From positions 434,001-498,000 of the forward strand of contig MSED01000005.1 in assembly GCA_002099365.1 (NCBI GenBank): 64,000 nt of DNA, given 5' to 3'. Below the pieces are notes generated by a model that saw nothing but the letters and a program-made list of their open reading frames with translations, did no database searches and had not been told where the DNA came from. The stretch comes from Phialophora verrucosa (lineage: Eukaryota; Ascomycota; Eurotiomycetes; Chaetothyriales; Herpotrichiellaceae). Of the stretch, positions 11,124 through 23,800 are shown piece after piece. The position numbers were made by a program, and so were the translations under genes. Positions within the stretch are counted from its first letter, which is position 1; each line of letters starts with the position of its first letter.

Positions 11124-12545
11124 ATGAGTCCACCAAACCGCCGGCTCGCGAAAGGAGAATGGGTCCTCGTCACAGGTGCGAATGGATACATTGCCACGCA
11201 CATCGTGGATGTGCTTCTCGAGGAGGGCTACAATGTCCGCGGCACTCTGCGGTCCGCCAAACCATGGCTCAACAAGTACTTTGACGGGAAGTACGGGCAG
11301 GGGAGGTTCGAGACGAAGACAGTCGAGGCCTTGAATGACCCGGGGGCGTTCGACGATGCCATCAAGGGAGTGGCAGGGGTTGTTCACGTGGTAATTCTTA
11401 CGCCTTTGTCACCACAAAACTCGCCATTACCACACCACCCTCCCCTTTATATGAGTGTGTCTACTGAACAATGTGACGTGATAGGCAGCCGATGTGTCGA
11501 TGAGTCCAGACCCCGACGCCGTCATCTCGTGGGTCGTGGCCGGGACCATCAACTTGCTCGAGGCCGCTGCTGGGGAGCCGTCCGTGAAGAGCGTCGTTTT
11601 GACCTCTTCGTCCTCGGCGGCGTGGCTCCCGGAGCCTAACACCAAGATTGTCATTGACGAGAGTATGTCACCTGGGCACCTTTTTTGACCTTTCGGTGTT
11701 GCCTGTAGGTAGACTCACTGACCTGGTCTAATCTTTTCTTCTCTGTTAGACACGTGGAACGACTCGGTGGTGGGAGCCGTGCACAAAAAGGAGGCTCCCC
11801 AAGAAGCCATGCCCTTCATGGTCTACGCGGCTTCCAAGACGGAGCAAGAGCGCGCATTCTTCAAATGGGCCAGGGAAAACAAGCCCAGCTTCGTGGTGAA
11901 CAGCGTGCTTCCGAACATGAACGTGAGTCCTCCCTCCGCAGCGCTGCGCTCTTCTTGTGATGTGTTATTTGCGCTACCTACCAACCAACCACAGTACAGA
12001 GTAATATGCTGACCTGTTTTTGTCTGCCCATTCCCAGATGGGCAAGATCCTGATGCCAGAAGGCTCCGCCAGCACGATGGGATGGATCCGTGGTCTGCTC
12101 AAGGGCGACGAAGGCGTGATCAAAACCATGCCACCTCGTACGTTAATACCCGCAGTCCGACGCAACGCAATGCAGTGCAGGGGTGGTGGTGGTTTGAAGC
12201 GGAAAAAAAGACAAACGGCACTGACACTTCTTGGGCCCCTCAGAATACTTCATTGACGTCCACGACGATGCCCGCGTCCATGTCGCCGCCCTACTCGATC
12301 CGACGGTCCAGAATGAGCGCCTCTTCGCGTTCGCGCAGGCTTTCAACTGGACCGACATCATTGGCATCCTGACGAAATTGCGGCCTGACAATCAACGGAT
12401 TCCCAAGCCTCCGCCGAACGAGGGTCGTGACCTGTCGGATGTGAAGGGGAGGAAGAGGGCCGAGGACCTCATCAAGTCGTTCTTTGGTGTCTCTGGCTGG
12501 ACCGGCTTGGAGGAGAGTATTGCCGCGGGGATTGCAGACCTGTAA
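11124..12545 (+). CDS. NAD(P)-dependent aldehyde/ketone reductase (extended SDR, DFR-like)
   Basis: Five exons (11124-11390, 11485-11662, 11750-11922, 12038-12137, 12244-12545) encode 339 residues. The nucleotide-binding loop is VLVTGANGYIATHIV near the N-terminus. The catalytic Tyr-Lys pair is in VYAASKTEQERAFF, and the active-site serine region is VVLTSSSSAAW. This places it with dihydroflavonol-4-reductase-like aldehyde reductases, which reduce carbonyls in the cytosol. The C-terminal part (YFIDVHDDARVHVAALL) carries the usual extended-SDR motif. All introns are GT-AG with good phase. Substrate unknown. Confidence 0.92.
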
Positions 12546-13317
12546 TTAGTGGCCGCGGTATGTAGACAGGCGCACGGGCGCACAGGGTACACGGGCACGA
12601 CAGGATTGAATGAGCCCCTGGTTTTCTGAGTCAAGTTCTCGACGGATACATGCCGAGTGATTCAACTCGGTAGTGTAATTGCCTGTCTGAACACAGCGGG
12701 AAGAACCAAGACATCACAGCCGGAGTACTCATACGGAGAACATCGTGGATGCAAGCCGAGAGGCGCTCATCGAAATAAAAAGATCGAGGTGCACAGTTCT
12801 CGTCCTGTATCTGCTAGACGAAGCCTTTCCTTTCCGCGTGCCGTCTCGCCTGTAACACTGTAGTGCGAGAATGTAGGTGGCTCTGATTGGGCAGGACACC
12901 CCATGCAAGCGTCCCTGTCCACTCGGCCCCGGCTTCCTCTGGGCCCGACATGCCCGATCTGGCCCGGACGATCAAGACCCATACGAGCCGATCACTGTAA
13001 TTGTAGCAGATCAGTATGGACGGAGTCGATCATTCTCGCTACGAGGGCGAAGGACTGAAAACGGATACTCATTCGAGTATATTTATCGAGGTGGACGCTG
13101 CGTATATCTGGACACCAATCCATCGGAAACTCTACAGCGTGTGCCCTGGATCTCGCTCGTTTTCCCCAGGATTTAACAAGGACGGAAATATCACCACTCG
13201 ACAATCCACATACGAGTATCTTGCTGGACGATATCACAGTACACACGAGTGGCTGGACGATATCGTGTTGCAATTTCAGACCCAGCCCGACCTCTCACCG
13301 AGCACTTGTACGGCACA
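12546..13317. other. Intergenic spacer
   Basis: About 0.77 kb between two plus-strand genes, holding the 3' end of the reductase gene and the promoter of the GST-fold gene. The sequence atatcgtgttgcaatttc lies just before the downstream start. No repeat or RNA seen. Confidence 0.55.
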
Positions 13318-14284
13318 ATGCCGTCCAAAGGTCCCAAGTTGACACTCTTCCGCGGCACGCCCGACCGCGGCAAGTACGCCGGGTCCCCCTTCGTCACAAA
13401 GTTAGAATTCCGCCTCCGGCACGCTCGTCTCCCCTACAGCGTTGAAGCCGGCTCCAAGAATACCGCGCCCAAGGGTAAGATCCCGTACGTCGATCTTGGG
13501 GCTCTCGTGGCGGAGGATGGCTCAGGAGGAAGCTCCGAAATGGGCGATTCGACATTCATCATCCAGCGACTGTTGGGCATGGGGAAGGTTCCCGACCTGA
13601 GTGGCGAGTTGACAGTGGGGCAGAGGCTCGAGGATCTGGCGATACGAGCACTGCTGGAGGAGAAGCTGTATTTCTACCTTGTAAGCATAACTCCACACCA
13701 TACGCGACGCGACGTTTGAGAACGGGGTCCCCTTTCTGAGACCACTTGAGCCTGTGACTGACGCGGGTGATAGATGCGCGAGCGATGGCTCGAGAATTTC
13801 TACACGCAACGAGATACGGCGCTACATTCAATACCGTACCCCGTCCGCGTGTTGGTGGGCTATATCGTCCATCGCACCGTTTCGAGCACGCTGCATGGTC
13901 AAGGCGTTGGACGACTGACAGCCGAAGAAGTCCGAAGTCTGAAGACCGAGATCTGGCAATCGGTTGACAGCGTTCTTGAACAACGGCTGCGCGGGGTTCG
14001 CACCGCCGAGGAGCCCTTCTGGCTTTTAGGAGGGGACCGGCCTTCCGAGTGTGATGCCACGCTGTTTGGATTCATTGTTTCGGTGCTGGCTACTGAGAGG
14101 TGAGCTCTCCCCCACCATTGCTTTCCCCAACGAAATATCCAAAGAGATTGGTCGTGACACGCTAACTCGACTGTTAATAAGTGCTCCGGAGTCGAAGAAG
14201 CTTGTGAAGACCTTCCCAGGGGTTGTGGAATATGCTCGACGGATACACAATGGGTTGTTCCCGGACTATGAGGTATGGGAGTGA
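13318..14284 (+). CDS. Fax/metaxin-like GST-fold protein
   Basis: Three exons (13318-13680, 13774-14099, 14182-14284) encode 263 residues. The start MPSKGPKLTLFRGTP leads into a thioredoxin-like N-terminal domain that ends with the proline-containing GKIPYVDLG and then DSTFIIQRL. A helical GST C-terminal domain follows, with ALLEEKLYFYL, RPSECDATLFGFI and FPGVVEYARRIH. The pattern matches the 'failed axon connections' homologues common in ascomycetes. There is no obvious catalytic Cys or Ser at the usual N-terminal position. A stress or detoxification role is possible but unproven. Confidence 0.85.
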
Positions 14285-15321
14285 AGGTCCGCACGAGATT
14301 GTTAGTCTGGTTTGGTCGTCATATTGGCGTGATAGAACATGCGCTTCCGCGATGTACAGATGGCGGCAATGGGAGTGAATGACGGTAAAAAGCTGGCTGA
14401 AGTTTCTGCCACAAGAGATGTGTCTCTATATGCACGATCGAGGGTGCTTGGTCCCTGGCGTTATCTTGTTCCCCCAGACGTGATTGAATTGGTGCCTGCG
14501 GTGAGTGGTGCGTCACTCAGACGTTCGCTGCATTCAGGAGTCAAAGTATCTTCTGGAAGGACTGGTATACCTGATCCTCGAGTAGGGATCTTAACACAGC
14601 CATTACCTGACGGGTCACGCTTTCAATAGTCGAGGGTTGGCAATCAAGTGGATATGAACTTGAGCGCTGCTGCAGCAGGTCGCACCTTCATGTCACTCCT
14701 ATCAACGCTGAGCGAACGTGCAAGTACTCCGTCGTAGTAGTCGTGCTTGCCGCCATATCGGAAGGACAGGTGCGAGGGAGGACAAGGCTTGAAGGAGATC
14801 TTGACGGCGTAGACGGTTGCGACGCAGCTGTGCTACAAGAACCCAATCTGTCTGTAGCTCGTTTATTCTGCGACGCGTCCCGCTCCGCACGGCGTTAGAA
14901 CTTATCGACCAACTGCTTACAGCAATCGCAAGATGCGAGGAGCTCAGAATGAAGGCGTGATGGAGTCGGTCTCGCTAGGCCTTCTGCCCTTCTGGATGAT
15001 CAGTCCAGTCGACAATTGCACTTCAAGTGGAACAGAAATGAAATGCAAAAGTCGGGACCGGAAAAAGGTTAATGCGGCAGGCTCGCATCGGTTTCTCCGA
15101 GTCCACCGCCTTGGACAGCCGCGGACATTGTGCGTTTTGCCAGCACTTCCTTACTATTGTTCCTGGGAATAAAGCAACTTTCTTTCTGGCCTGTTCTCTA
15201 TCTATATCATGCTATTTCGTGCCCATTAATGGGTAGTCCTGCCGCAATACCCTTACCATAAGTGAAGCGTCGTGGCCCCCCTTTTTTGGCCGGTCCATTA
15301 AGCCACAGTATTGATTGGATC
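14285..15321. other. Intergenic spacer
   Basis: About 1 kb with no supported gene. The frames present are short and without family resemblance. Confidence 0.6.
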
Positions 15322-16242
15322 ATGTCCGACTCCTCGGCTGCTAGTTCTCAAGGAATTATTCACGAGTTCCCAAGAGATCGGATCGAAGAATACGTCAATG
15401 GTAATGCTCGCGCAGACATGCAGCGGATGTATATCCCGCCACCGTATCTTCCAGGCGGGAAACGAGCCCTTTCGGGGATCTCCCTTCGCGCATTTGCCCT
15501 AGGCATTGCAGGGGGAATCTCGACGGTCCTGGCATTGGAATTGATATACTGGGGCAATGGATTGTGGAGGGCACCATGCTTCATTGCGGTGCTCGCGCTA
15601 TTTCACTATCTTGAGTTCGACTTGACAGCCCGATACAACCCAGCTGATGCGTCCATCTCGTCCTTCCTCTTATCGTCCAACGGTATTGCATATGCTGCTG
15701 CACATACCTCGGCCATGTTGGAGCTCCTGGTTCGATTTTGGCTATACTCCAGCTACGCGCCCGCGTGGTTAAGCCTGCCATTCCACATCCCGAGGATACT
15801 TCCATCAATTCCCACCTCAATAACAGTGGGCTTGGGCGTGACCTTGATCGTTGTCGGTCAGCTCGTCCGAAGCGCTGCTATGAGGACGGCAAAGACGAAT
15901 TTTAACCACGTCGTCCAATGGACCAAGAGAGCAGACCATGTTCTAGTGACCGACGGGGTGTACGCCTTTTCCCGACATCCGTCGTATTTTGGATTCTTCT
16001 GGTGGGGCCTTGGAACGCAACTGTTGCTGGGGAATCGCGTCTGCTTTGTAATTTATGCTGTGGTGTTATGGAAGTTTTTCCACCACAGGATCATTCGTAA
16101 GCCCCGACAACGTCCCTCCGCTTTATCGATTAGCTGACATGGTGATGGTGCAGATGAGGAACAACACCTTGTGTCTTTCTTTGGTCAAGACTATCTCGAT
16201 TACCGCGAACGTGTCCCCGTCCGCATTCCTTTCATCCGGTGA
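15322..16242 (+). CDS. ste14: Protein-S-isoprenylcysteine O-methyltransferase (Ste14/ICMT)
   Basis: Two exons (15322-16096 and 16154-16242) encode 287 residues. ICMT methylates the C-terminal prenylated cysteine of CaaX proteins such as Ras and the a-factor-type pheromone in the ER membrane. Hydrophobic helices fill residues 50-200. The conserved catalytic region is near the C-terminus: GVYAFSRHPSYFGFFWWGLG, then joined across the intron to EEQHLVSFFGQDYLDYRERV and a final PVRIPFIR. An in-frame ATG at 15262 would add 20 residues; the 15322 start fits the family better. It converges on pop3 with 32 bp between stops. Confidence 0.95.
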
Positions 16243-16274
16243 CATGGTTTACCACGGTCTGTTTCGGTTCACTC

Positions 16275-17067
16275 TCAGCCATTTCCAGACCTCTTTCTTT
16301 TGCGACCTTGAGCTCCCCGCCTCGTCTTGGCACCAGTCACGACAGTATTCACCTTGACGGGATGATAGACCGGAGGGGACATTTGGTCAAGCCAGGGTAC
16401 ATCGACCGTTGTGACAGTGTTTTGTACAAAGTGCAGCAGAGTTTCTGCACCGACGGCCTCCACATCGATACCAAATACGCCAACACGAGGCTGGTATAGG
16501 GCTTGCGCAATCTTCTCTTCTGCTTCTGCGGAAATGTTGACTAGCCTGGCTCTTGAAGGGTTGGAGGCTGAGGTGGCTATGAGGAGTGGGAGAGTGGATG
16601 TCATGATATCCGGGAGGGTTTTGCGGCAAACGAAGACTATGGCAAGGTTTACTCCGGGCTCTGACTGCTCTGGATCTGTGTTCTTGACGAGGATCTGGGG
16701 TTTTCGGCTCTGAGCGAGCGACTCAAGTCTGCGCACTGTACTGTTAAATCCGATTGTCAGGTGGTCATACACGTCTGGCATCCATGTCGGCAAGCTGCCT
16801 TCCTTTTTCTCATTGTTTGCTTTCCCAGCTCTTCCTTTGCCTTTCGACCGAGGAACGTGGTGGCGTCTGAAGTCGCCAATGGGCTGTAGAAGAGGTAGCA
16901 GGAACCGCAGTATTGCCTGTTCGGTCTCCGCAGAAACGAGAGGCCTGGGAGCGCCAATCTGTTAGCTCAAGATGCTCACATGAGCCTCACTGGTTGGGAC
17001 GGTACCATTGTGGCTCCGGGTATGGGAGTGACAGAGAGTGGACTGTTGTTTTCTTCTGTTTGTCCAT
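16275..17067 (-). CDS. pop3: RNase P/MRP protein subunit Pop3
   Basis: Two exons (17067-17006 and 16944-16275, intron 61 nt) give 243 residues. Pop3 is a protein subunit of nuclear RNase P and RNase MRP, which process tRNA and rRNA precursors. Exon 1 encodes MDKQKKTTVHSLSLPYPEPQ, and exon 2 continues WPLVSAETEQAILRFLLPLL, a basic linker, then YDHLTIGFNSTVRRLE. The L7Ae-like core includes LAIVFVCRKTLPDIM, LPLLIATS and VGVFGIDVEAVGA. The tail is basic (RRGAQGRKRKRS). The splice joins Q-W-P in the correct phase. Confidence 0.85.
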
Positions 17068-17826
17068 GCTGGCTCCCTTGCTGAAGATGGACAGGAAACA
17101 AAGAAAATGACGTGTGAGCCACAAGATTGGGCTAGGCTGACTGAATCGCCTGCCCCTCTTTCGCGCCAAACGCGTCTGTGACGCCTGGGGGCCAGTAGGA
17201 TCGCGGCTCGGGCGGCTTGAAAGTCGCAAGTGGGCTCGTCACGCTGCCCTCTCTAAATCCACGGCAGCCTGGTCCCTCCGTCCAACGACATGCCAGCCGA
17301 CTCACAGACATTCAACAATTTTTATTTCCATCGTGAATCAAGCACCGTTCAGTTCTCATTCCCAGAAGGCCTACGCTGGTGGTGCTTGTCAGCCGGAACC
17401 CACGTTCTGCGTCTTTATCTCCCCTGTTGCAACAGCAAACAGATTTCACTTGTCCCCGCCTCTCACCAGCTCCGAGCCTTTCCCTGAAACTCTATCCCGG
17501 ACATTTCTACGCCCCAAGAAATGGACCAGGCCGACACCACCCTCTCATCATCAGACCGCCCATTCATACACTGAACAGCTTCTTGGTCCGACTGCGCGAT
17601 AAAGTCTTGCAGTCTTCTGTCTGTGAAGAGTGGAAGTCAGGCACCGTCGCTGCCAACCCAGTTGCCTTATTTCTGAGTGGCGGCCTTCTTCAGCCGCGCC
17701 AAGACCTCTCACTGCCTCAGACTCCACCGTCGACTTCACTCTTTGATCAATCACGTTTTCACGGCGCTCGTTCTACCCTGCGGATCTCCCGCTTCCTGCG
17801 GACTTCCAGATGCAGCTCTCCTGACC
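17068..17826. other. Divergent promoter region (pop3 / USP)
   Basis: Head-to-head spacer of 0.76 kb that must hold both promoters. The USP frame is open from 17677, but the first 50 codons use a non-ATG start and look like leader sequence. Confidence 0.6.
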
Positions 17827-20800
17827 ATGTCGTCCTTATTTTCGGACTCTTCTACGCGCAATCGAAGTGATTCCACCGAAGGTTCAGAGCTGCCTGAGCA
17901 TGAGCACAAACGCCCGAGGCTGAGCGATTCTAAAACTGACGAGTCGCATGTCATGTCGGACCTACACCAGGAAAGGTCGCACTCTGCACCTTCCGTGCCA
18001 GAGATTCAGGTCCGTGCAAGTGACAATGGCGAGGAAGGAGTCCCCATGACGCCACCGCTGCCTCCGAGAACAGTTGCATCTCCGGCAGCCATGTCTCCCA
18101 CCAGCAAGGTCACGATTAATACTCGGCCTTTGTCGTCTCAATCTGTTACAAAACCAACCACAGCAGCTGCAGCGGTCGGGATGCCTGCACACCCCCCAGT
18201 CTCCGAAAGTCCGACGGTGCGTGGAGACGCATCGCAAGAACCGGAAGCCGCGACTGACGCTCGACCCAATCCCACCGAAGTCCCAGAGCCTGAGTCGCTA
18301 TCTTCGTCACCAAGCAAGAGCCCCGAAATCGAAGTGGCAGAACCGGAAGACTTTGACCAAGATCCCACTCAGACGAGATGGACCCAGCGTATCGGTGGCG
18401 GAACCACCTCTACGTCTAGCCCGAAGTTCGTGCCCTCGGGCCACGTACATCGCACCTTTCCCTTTTCTCAGGAATCTCCACCAGGTAGCACCCATAAAGT
18501 GATTCCCCGCATGTCAGAGCGGCTTCAACATACCGGTGCCCAGGATGGCATGATCTTTCGCCAAGTCAAAGATTGGATGATTGATTTTGTGACCATGTGT
18601 GATGCTTTTACCCTCAGATTGTTCCAAGAGGAGAGAGACTTCTGGCTCCGGCTTCCAGACCTTGTCGAGGCGCTGTTGAGACGGGAGGCCGGGCCTCCCC
18701 CTGGAGCTCGAACAGAAGAGCTTGTCGACTTCTTCGTGGCATTTGCTCAAGTTGCCAAGCTCCTGGTCGATCTAGATGCCCAGAATCTGCATGAAGTGCT
18801 TGAGGAGAGCGACCCCCGTGATCTGAAGTCCTTCAGCTTGGTGTCTGCACAATACCTGCAGGCCCTGGTCTGGATACTCTCACCCCGAGTCCCGTTTTAC
18901 GAGTATCTAGTCCGAGCCCACAGCTTCGACCGGGCAAACTTTCACGCTCTGGTCATTGATAGGCTTGGAGATCCATCGGCAGTGTCCTTGCTTTCGTCAC
19001 TCTCGGCGATGCTGACCGAAGTCTGCGCGGCCTTGCCGAAAAAAGCAGAACTCTTTCGACCCTTTCACATCTTGATCCAGGTGGCGAAGGCTATGATGGC
19101 TCCTATGCCCAACATGTACAACAACGAACTGAATGTTGTCCCTGCTTCATTTTCGCAGATGGACAACATTCGCAACGGAGCCGCGAAGATCATTCTTCAA
19201 GCTGACCACGCCATTCAGCACGCCATCGGCAAGCAACTTGCGTGGCTTAACCTCGAAACGGCAAAGTCAATCATAGACACCCTGAATCCTATGATATCCG
19301 CCATTGGAGAGGAAATCCCCCAGATCGGACAAGACATCATCTCGACGGCGGGTGTTGGCTTCGCCGATTCGGATCTCACGGATCTTCCGCTTACCATGCA
19401 ATACGCCTGGAAGTTCAAGATCCTTCGGAAGTTCATTACCAATGGACGCATGGAGCTTCGTGTCTACGGGGTTGAGACGATGTCAAGCGACCTTGTTGCC
19501 GTCCATAGGGTCTACATTGACAACCAGCCATACCCACCAATGAACCATCCAGTGGTGCGATACTTGGTCAAGTTCATCAAAGAGAATCAGCTGGTCGAAT
19601 ACGTCGTCGGCGTGGATTCTCACCCCCAACTGATTCACCGAGCGTACAATGTGGTGGGATTTCTCTGTGTCTCGAAGACTTACACAGACGCCGACACCGA
19701 CGTCATCTGGAAAACCATCGTTGACAGTCAAGATCCTCGGACAGTCCACGAGGTCTTCAATCTCCTCCGGAACTGTTTCAATGTTTATGAGCTCCCTGAC
19801 CTCTACTACATTTGCCGCAAACTCTTCGAATACCCCTTTGAGCGCTTCGACCTTTCGATCTTGCAGTTCACTGTGAGCCTCTTCGACAACGTCCGAAACA
19901 AGGCTGCTTCATTGATGCTTCATCCTGGCTTCGTCATCGACCCAATCCCTTGGACTCTGTGCATTAGGCTTATGCGAGAGGCTTCATTGGAAGAGCATGC
20001 GTGCCTTGAACAGGCTCATCTCATCCGACGGGATTTCCCCCAATATTTGTCCAATCTACTCTCCCTTGGACGCCCAGACTTCCATCTGACCGTGAGTAGC
20101 GATGGTGGCTGGGATCAGATCATTGCTGAAGTTGCGACAAACCTTAAAGCCCACAGCAAATATGCTTCTGGAGACTTCCAGGTCCTACATTGCCTCTTGG
20201 TATTATTGGGAAGAGTTGGAGCGGCAGAAGCGATGAGGAAGTTCGATCTGCTGGGTCTCCTGGTGGCTGACTTCGTGTATCTCCGAGACCAATTCAACGC
20301 CATGCTCGAACGCAATGTCTCGCCGCTGTCAATCGAGGCTATGTACGAGGTCCGGTCAACGTGTCTTACCTACTTTCTGCTACACATGCCTGAATCCTTC
20401 ACCCCGGATTTGGTGCAAGAACTCTGGTCGTCGTTCTATGCATTTTCGGAACTGCCTTCCTCTGTTCGAGCGACCGCTTGGGACAAATTGAGCCATGCAG
20501 CGAACCCAAAGCAGAACAAGGATGCGAATATCGTTGTAGACTTGATCCTTGAGAAGCACCTACCGACTCTTGCTTCACACGACTACAATCAATCAGTCTT
20601 GGAATTCATCCGGACTTCTGTCCCCTACACGATTCGGAGGACTCCCCAAGAGTCCCTCGATTCGAAGGACGTCATCGTGGTACCTGGGATCGAAAGGATG
20701 TGGAAAGTCATGTTGGAAGCGCCTCCAAACAGCGTGGAAAATGAGGCGACCGATTTTATCATCCGCATGTACTTGGATAATCCCATCGTTACCAAGCGAC

Positions 20801-23800
20801 CAAAAGCCGTCATTGACGCCACCCATTCGTCTCTTGTGGATCGCTCAGTGCAGCAAGTCATGTCGTCTGCTGCACAGTTGAAGTCATACACTGATGGTAC
20901 CATGAGTGGCGAGGACGAACCAATGGTCATCATTGCATCCGAAGACGAGATACGTGCCGAAGAGCTGCGGTTTGACCGTTCACTTCTGTTCCTTCGGAAA
21001 TTCTTGGAGGGTATGAAGCAGCGGCCACACTACAGTCCGGTTCCAGATCAACAAGCACAGGTTCTACCGGAGTTTCCTGCCAAAAGAGGCGAAATTGTCG
21101 ACTTGAACATACAAGTCATGGCCAGCAAGTACGTCACAGAAAAAATGCAGAAAGTCGCAGTAGGCTCTGAGAACACGTGCGACGAACTGCACAAGTATCT
21201 GTGCGAGGCAAGTGGCTTCACCCAGTTCTCCATCTTCCATATGGGACAGAAGGTGTCACTTGCAGGACAGACCACGAGTATTGCAGACTCAAAAGTATCG
21301 TCCGGCAGCCTGATCGTCCACAAGACTTTGAACACTCCAGATAGTCCGCCAACTCGGTCAACTCGCGCCACTTCCCCGGTTGACAATAAGATCATGCATC
21401 ATTTCGACGATCTGTACGATCTACTCGATGCTGACGAGCGTCTGTCCAGAGAGGTGTACACCTTCCTGAGTCTATTCTCCGCGCAGACTGAGCTGGTTCG
21501 GATATTGAGATCGAGGGACAAATCACCGACCGAGATTCTCCCACCAGGCAAACCTTTCAAACTCTTGTACTGTGCCAAAGCCTTGAGGTCTTGTATAGAG
21601 GATGAGTCTTTCAGCTCAAACCCAGATACGGAGTTTCTGGTCTACAGCATTCAAACCATCGTACAAGTCCTGCCCAAGTTGGAGCTGAGCAATGCAGCCG
21701 ATCAACTGCAGATGTCTATCGCGTACGGCTTGATGGAAGCTCTACTCTTGGCATTTAGAGCTAGGGTTTCGGCGGAGACATCCCGCGAATACATCCAGGA
21801 CCACCAAGGTTTCTCGATACAAGCTTCGAGATTTCTTCGCTTTGCCTTGGCGAGCCAAAACACCAATTTGGACGAGGTCTCGGCGCCAGCTATGGTGAAG
21901 CTAGTTTTGGAAACCTTCATTGAGGCGTGCCTCCACGATGACCGAATCTGGGCGCATGTGGACGCAGAAGTCGGCTTTCAAGACTTGATCGTCACCGCGT
22001 TTGTGCAGGATCCTCGAGTGGAAGTTCGACATTCGCTTCTCGAGGTTGTGGTCGGGCTGACTGGGGCTATCGGCACAAAGTTGCATCTGAAAATCAATAA
22101 TCCCAGAGCACCACGATCTCGCTTCCCACCGGCGACCATCGAAGTCTGCCTGTCTCATCTATGGACAGCGCTCTCAGAGATTCTTCCTCGTGCTTGCCTA
22201 CAGCCTGAGAGATGTGCTGAAGCTTCTGAGACAATGCTTGCTATTATGAGGCGTATAGGCAAGTCTTTCTCTGCTGAAAAGCTTCTCGGATACTTCAATC
22301 AATGGAGCTCCATCCTTATGGAGCACGAACACGTGGAAGTGGTCGGTCAGCCATTGACAGATCATGTGGTTCTCTGCCTAACGAAACTCCTGCTCGAGAC
22401 CTGCAGATTGCTCAAGGCAGCAAATGCACTCCCTTCTGGCACTCATATAATCGACAGGATAATCTCGCTGTTCCTGTTTCCACCTATCTCGGACGATGGG
22501 GACAGCCCAAGACTGCCGGTCTTGGACAGCACCGTCCGAGAGAGTCTCTACAATCTCATCTTGGTTCTGTGTCAGGGACCCCGCGATATAGCAACACTTG
22601 TCACCGAACTTGAGGACGACCTGCTACCTGAAAACTTCTTCGAACCCTTCTACAGCCACGAGCGCCAGAGTCTTCGCACTGATGTCGGATATGCAGGTCT
22701 GAAGAATCTCTCGAACACGTGCTATCTCAACTCGTTGTTCTCGCAACTCTTCATGAACGTGCAGTTTCGAGAGTTCTTTCTGGACATGATCGGCGCAGAT
22801 GGGCCAGAGCAGAAACTGGTCGCGGAGCTCGCAAAGGTCTTTGCAAATATGCAAAACTCTTATGAAAAGTCCATCGATCCGTCATTCGCGGTCGAAGCCA
22901 TCACTACATACGAGGGAGAGCAAATTGACGTATCGGTGCAGATGGATGTCGATGAGTTTTTCAACCTTCTGTTCGATCGCATCGAAGGACAGATTGATCC
23001 TTCGGCTAGAGACGCATTCAAGTCCATGTATGGTGGTCAATTGGTCCAGCAAGTGAAATCGAAAGAGTGCGAACATATCTCTGAGCGGCTGGAGCCATTC
23101 TCTGCCGTCCAGGTGGAAATCAAGGGTAAAGCGCGGTTGGAAGACAGCCTTCGCGCTTATGTCGAAGGTGAAGTTCTTCAAGGCGAGAACAAATACTCGT
23201 GCACCTCTTGTGGCCGTCACGTCGATGCGGTCAAACGTGCTTGTCTGAAAGATGTGCCTGACAACCTGATCTTCAATCTCAAGCGGTTCGATTACGATAT
23301 CATGACGGGGATGAGGACGAAAGTCAACGACGAGTTTCAGTTCCCCGACACACTTGATATGGCACCCTATACTTTGGCAAGACTGAGTGACGAACAGCAA
23401 TCGGGAGAACCGGACTATTTCCAGCTCACGGGGGTCATCGTCCATTCAGGCACAGCGGACTCAGGTCACTATTACTCATTCATCCGCCAGCGACCAACCA
23501 TCAAGAGTGTACAACAAGCTTGGGTACAGTTCAATGACCAAGACGTCGGCCTCTTCGATCCCAATCAGATGCGTGAGAATTGTTTTGGAGGCATATCCGA
23601 AACTGGGTTTTACCATCTGCCAAAATTCTACAGCGCATACATGTTGTTCTATCAGAGAACGTCTAGCATTCAGCAGATCGAGGGGCAGTATCGGTCACAC
23701 GATGCCATCAATCCCGTGCGCATTCCGCTGACGCCTGGGATGGAACAGCACATAGCGAAACAGAACGAACTCTACTTACGGTCTTATTGCGCCCAGGATC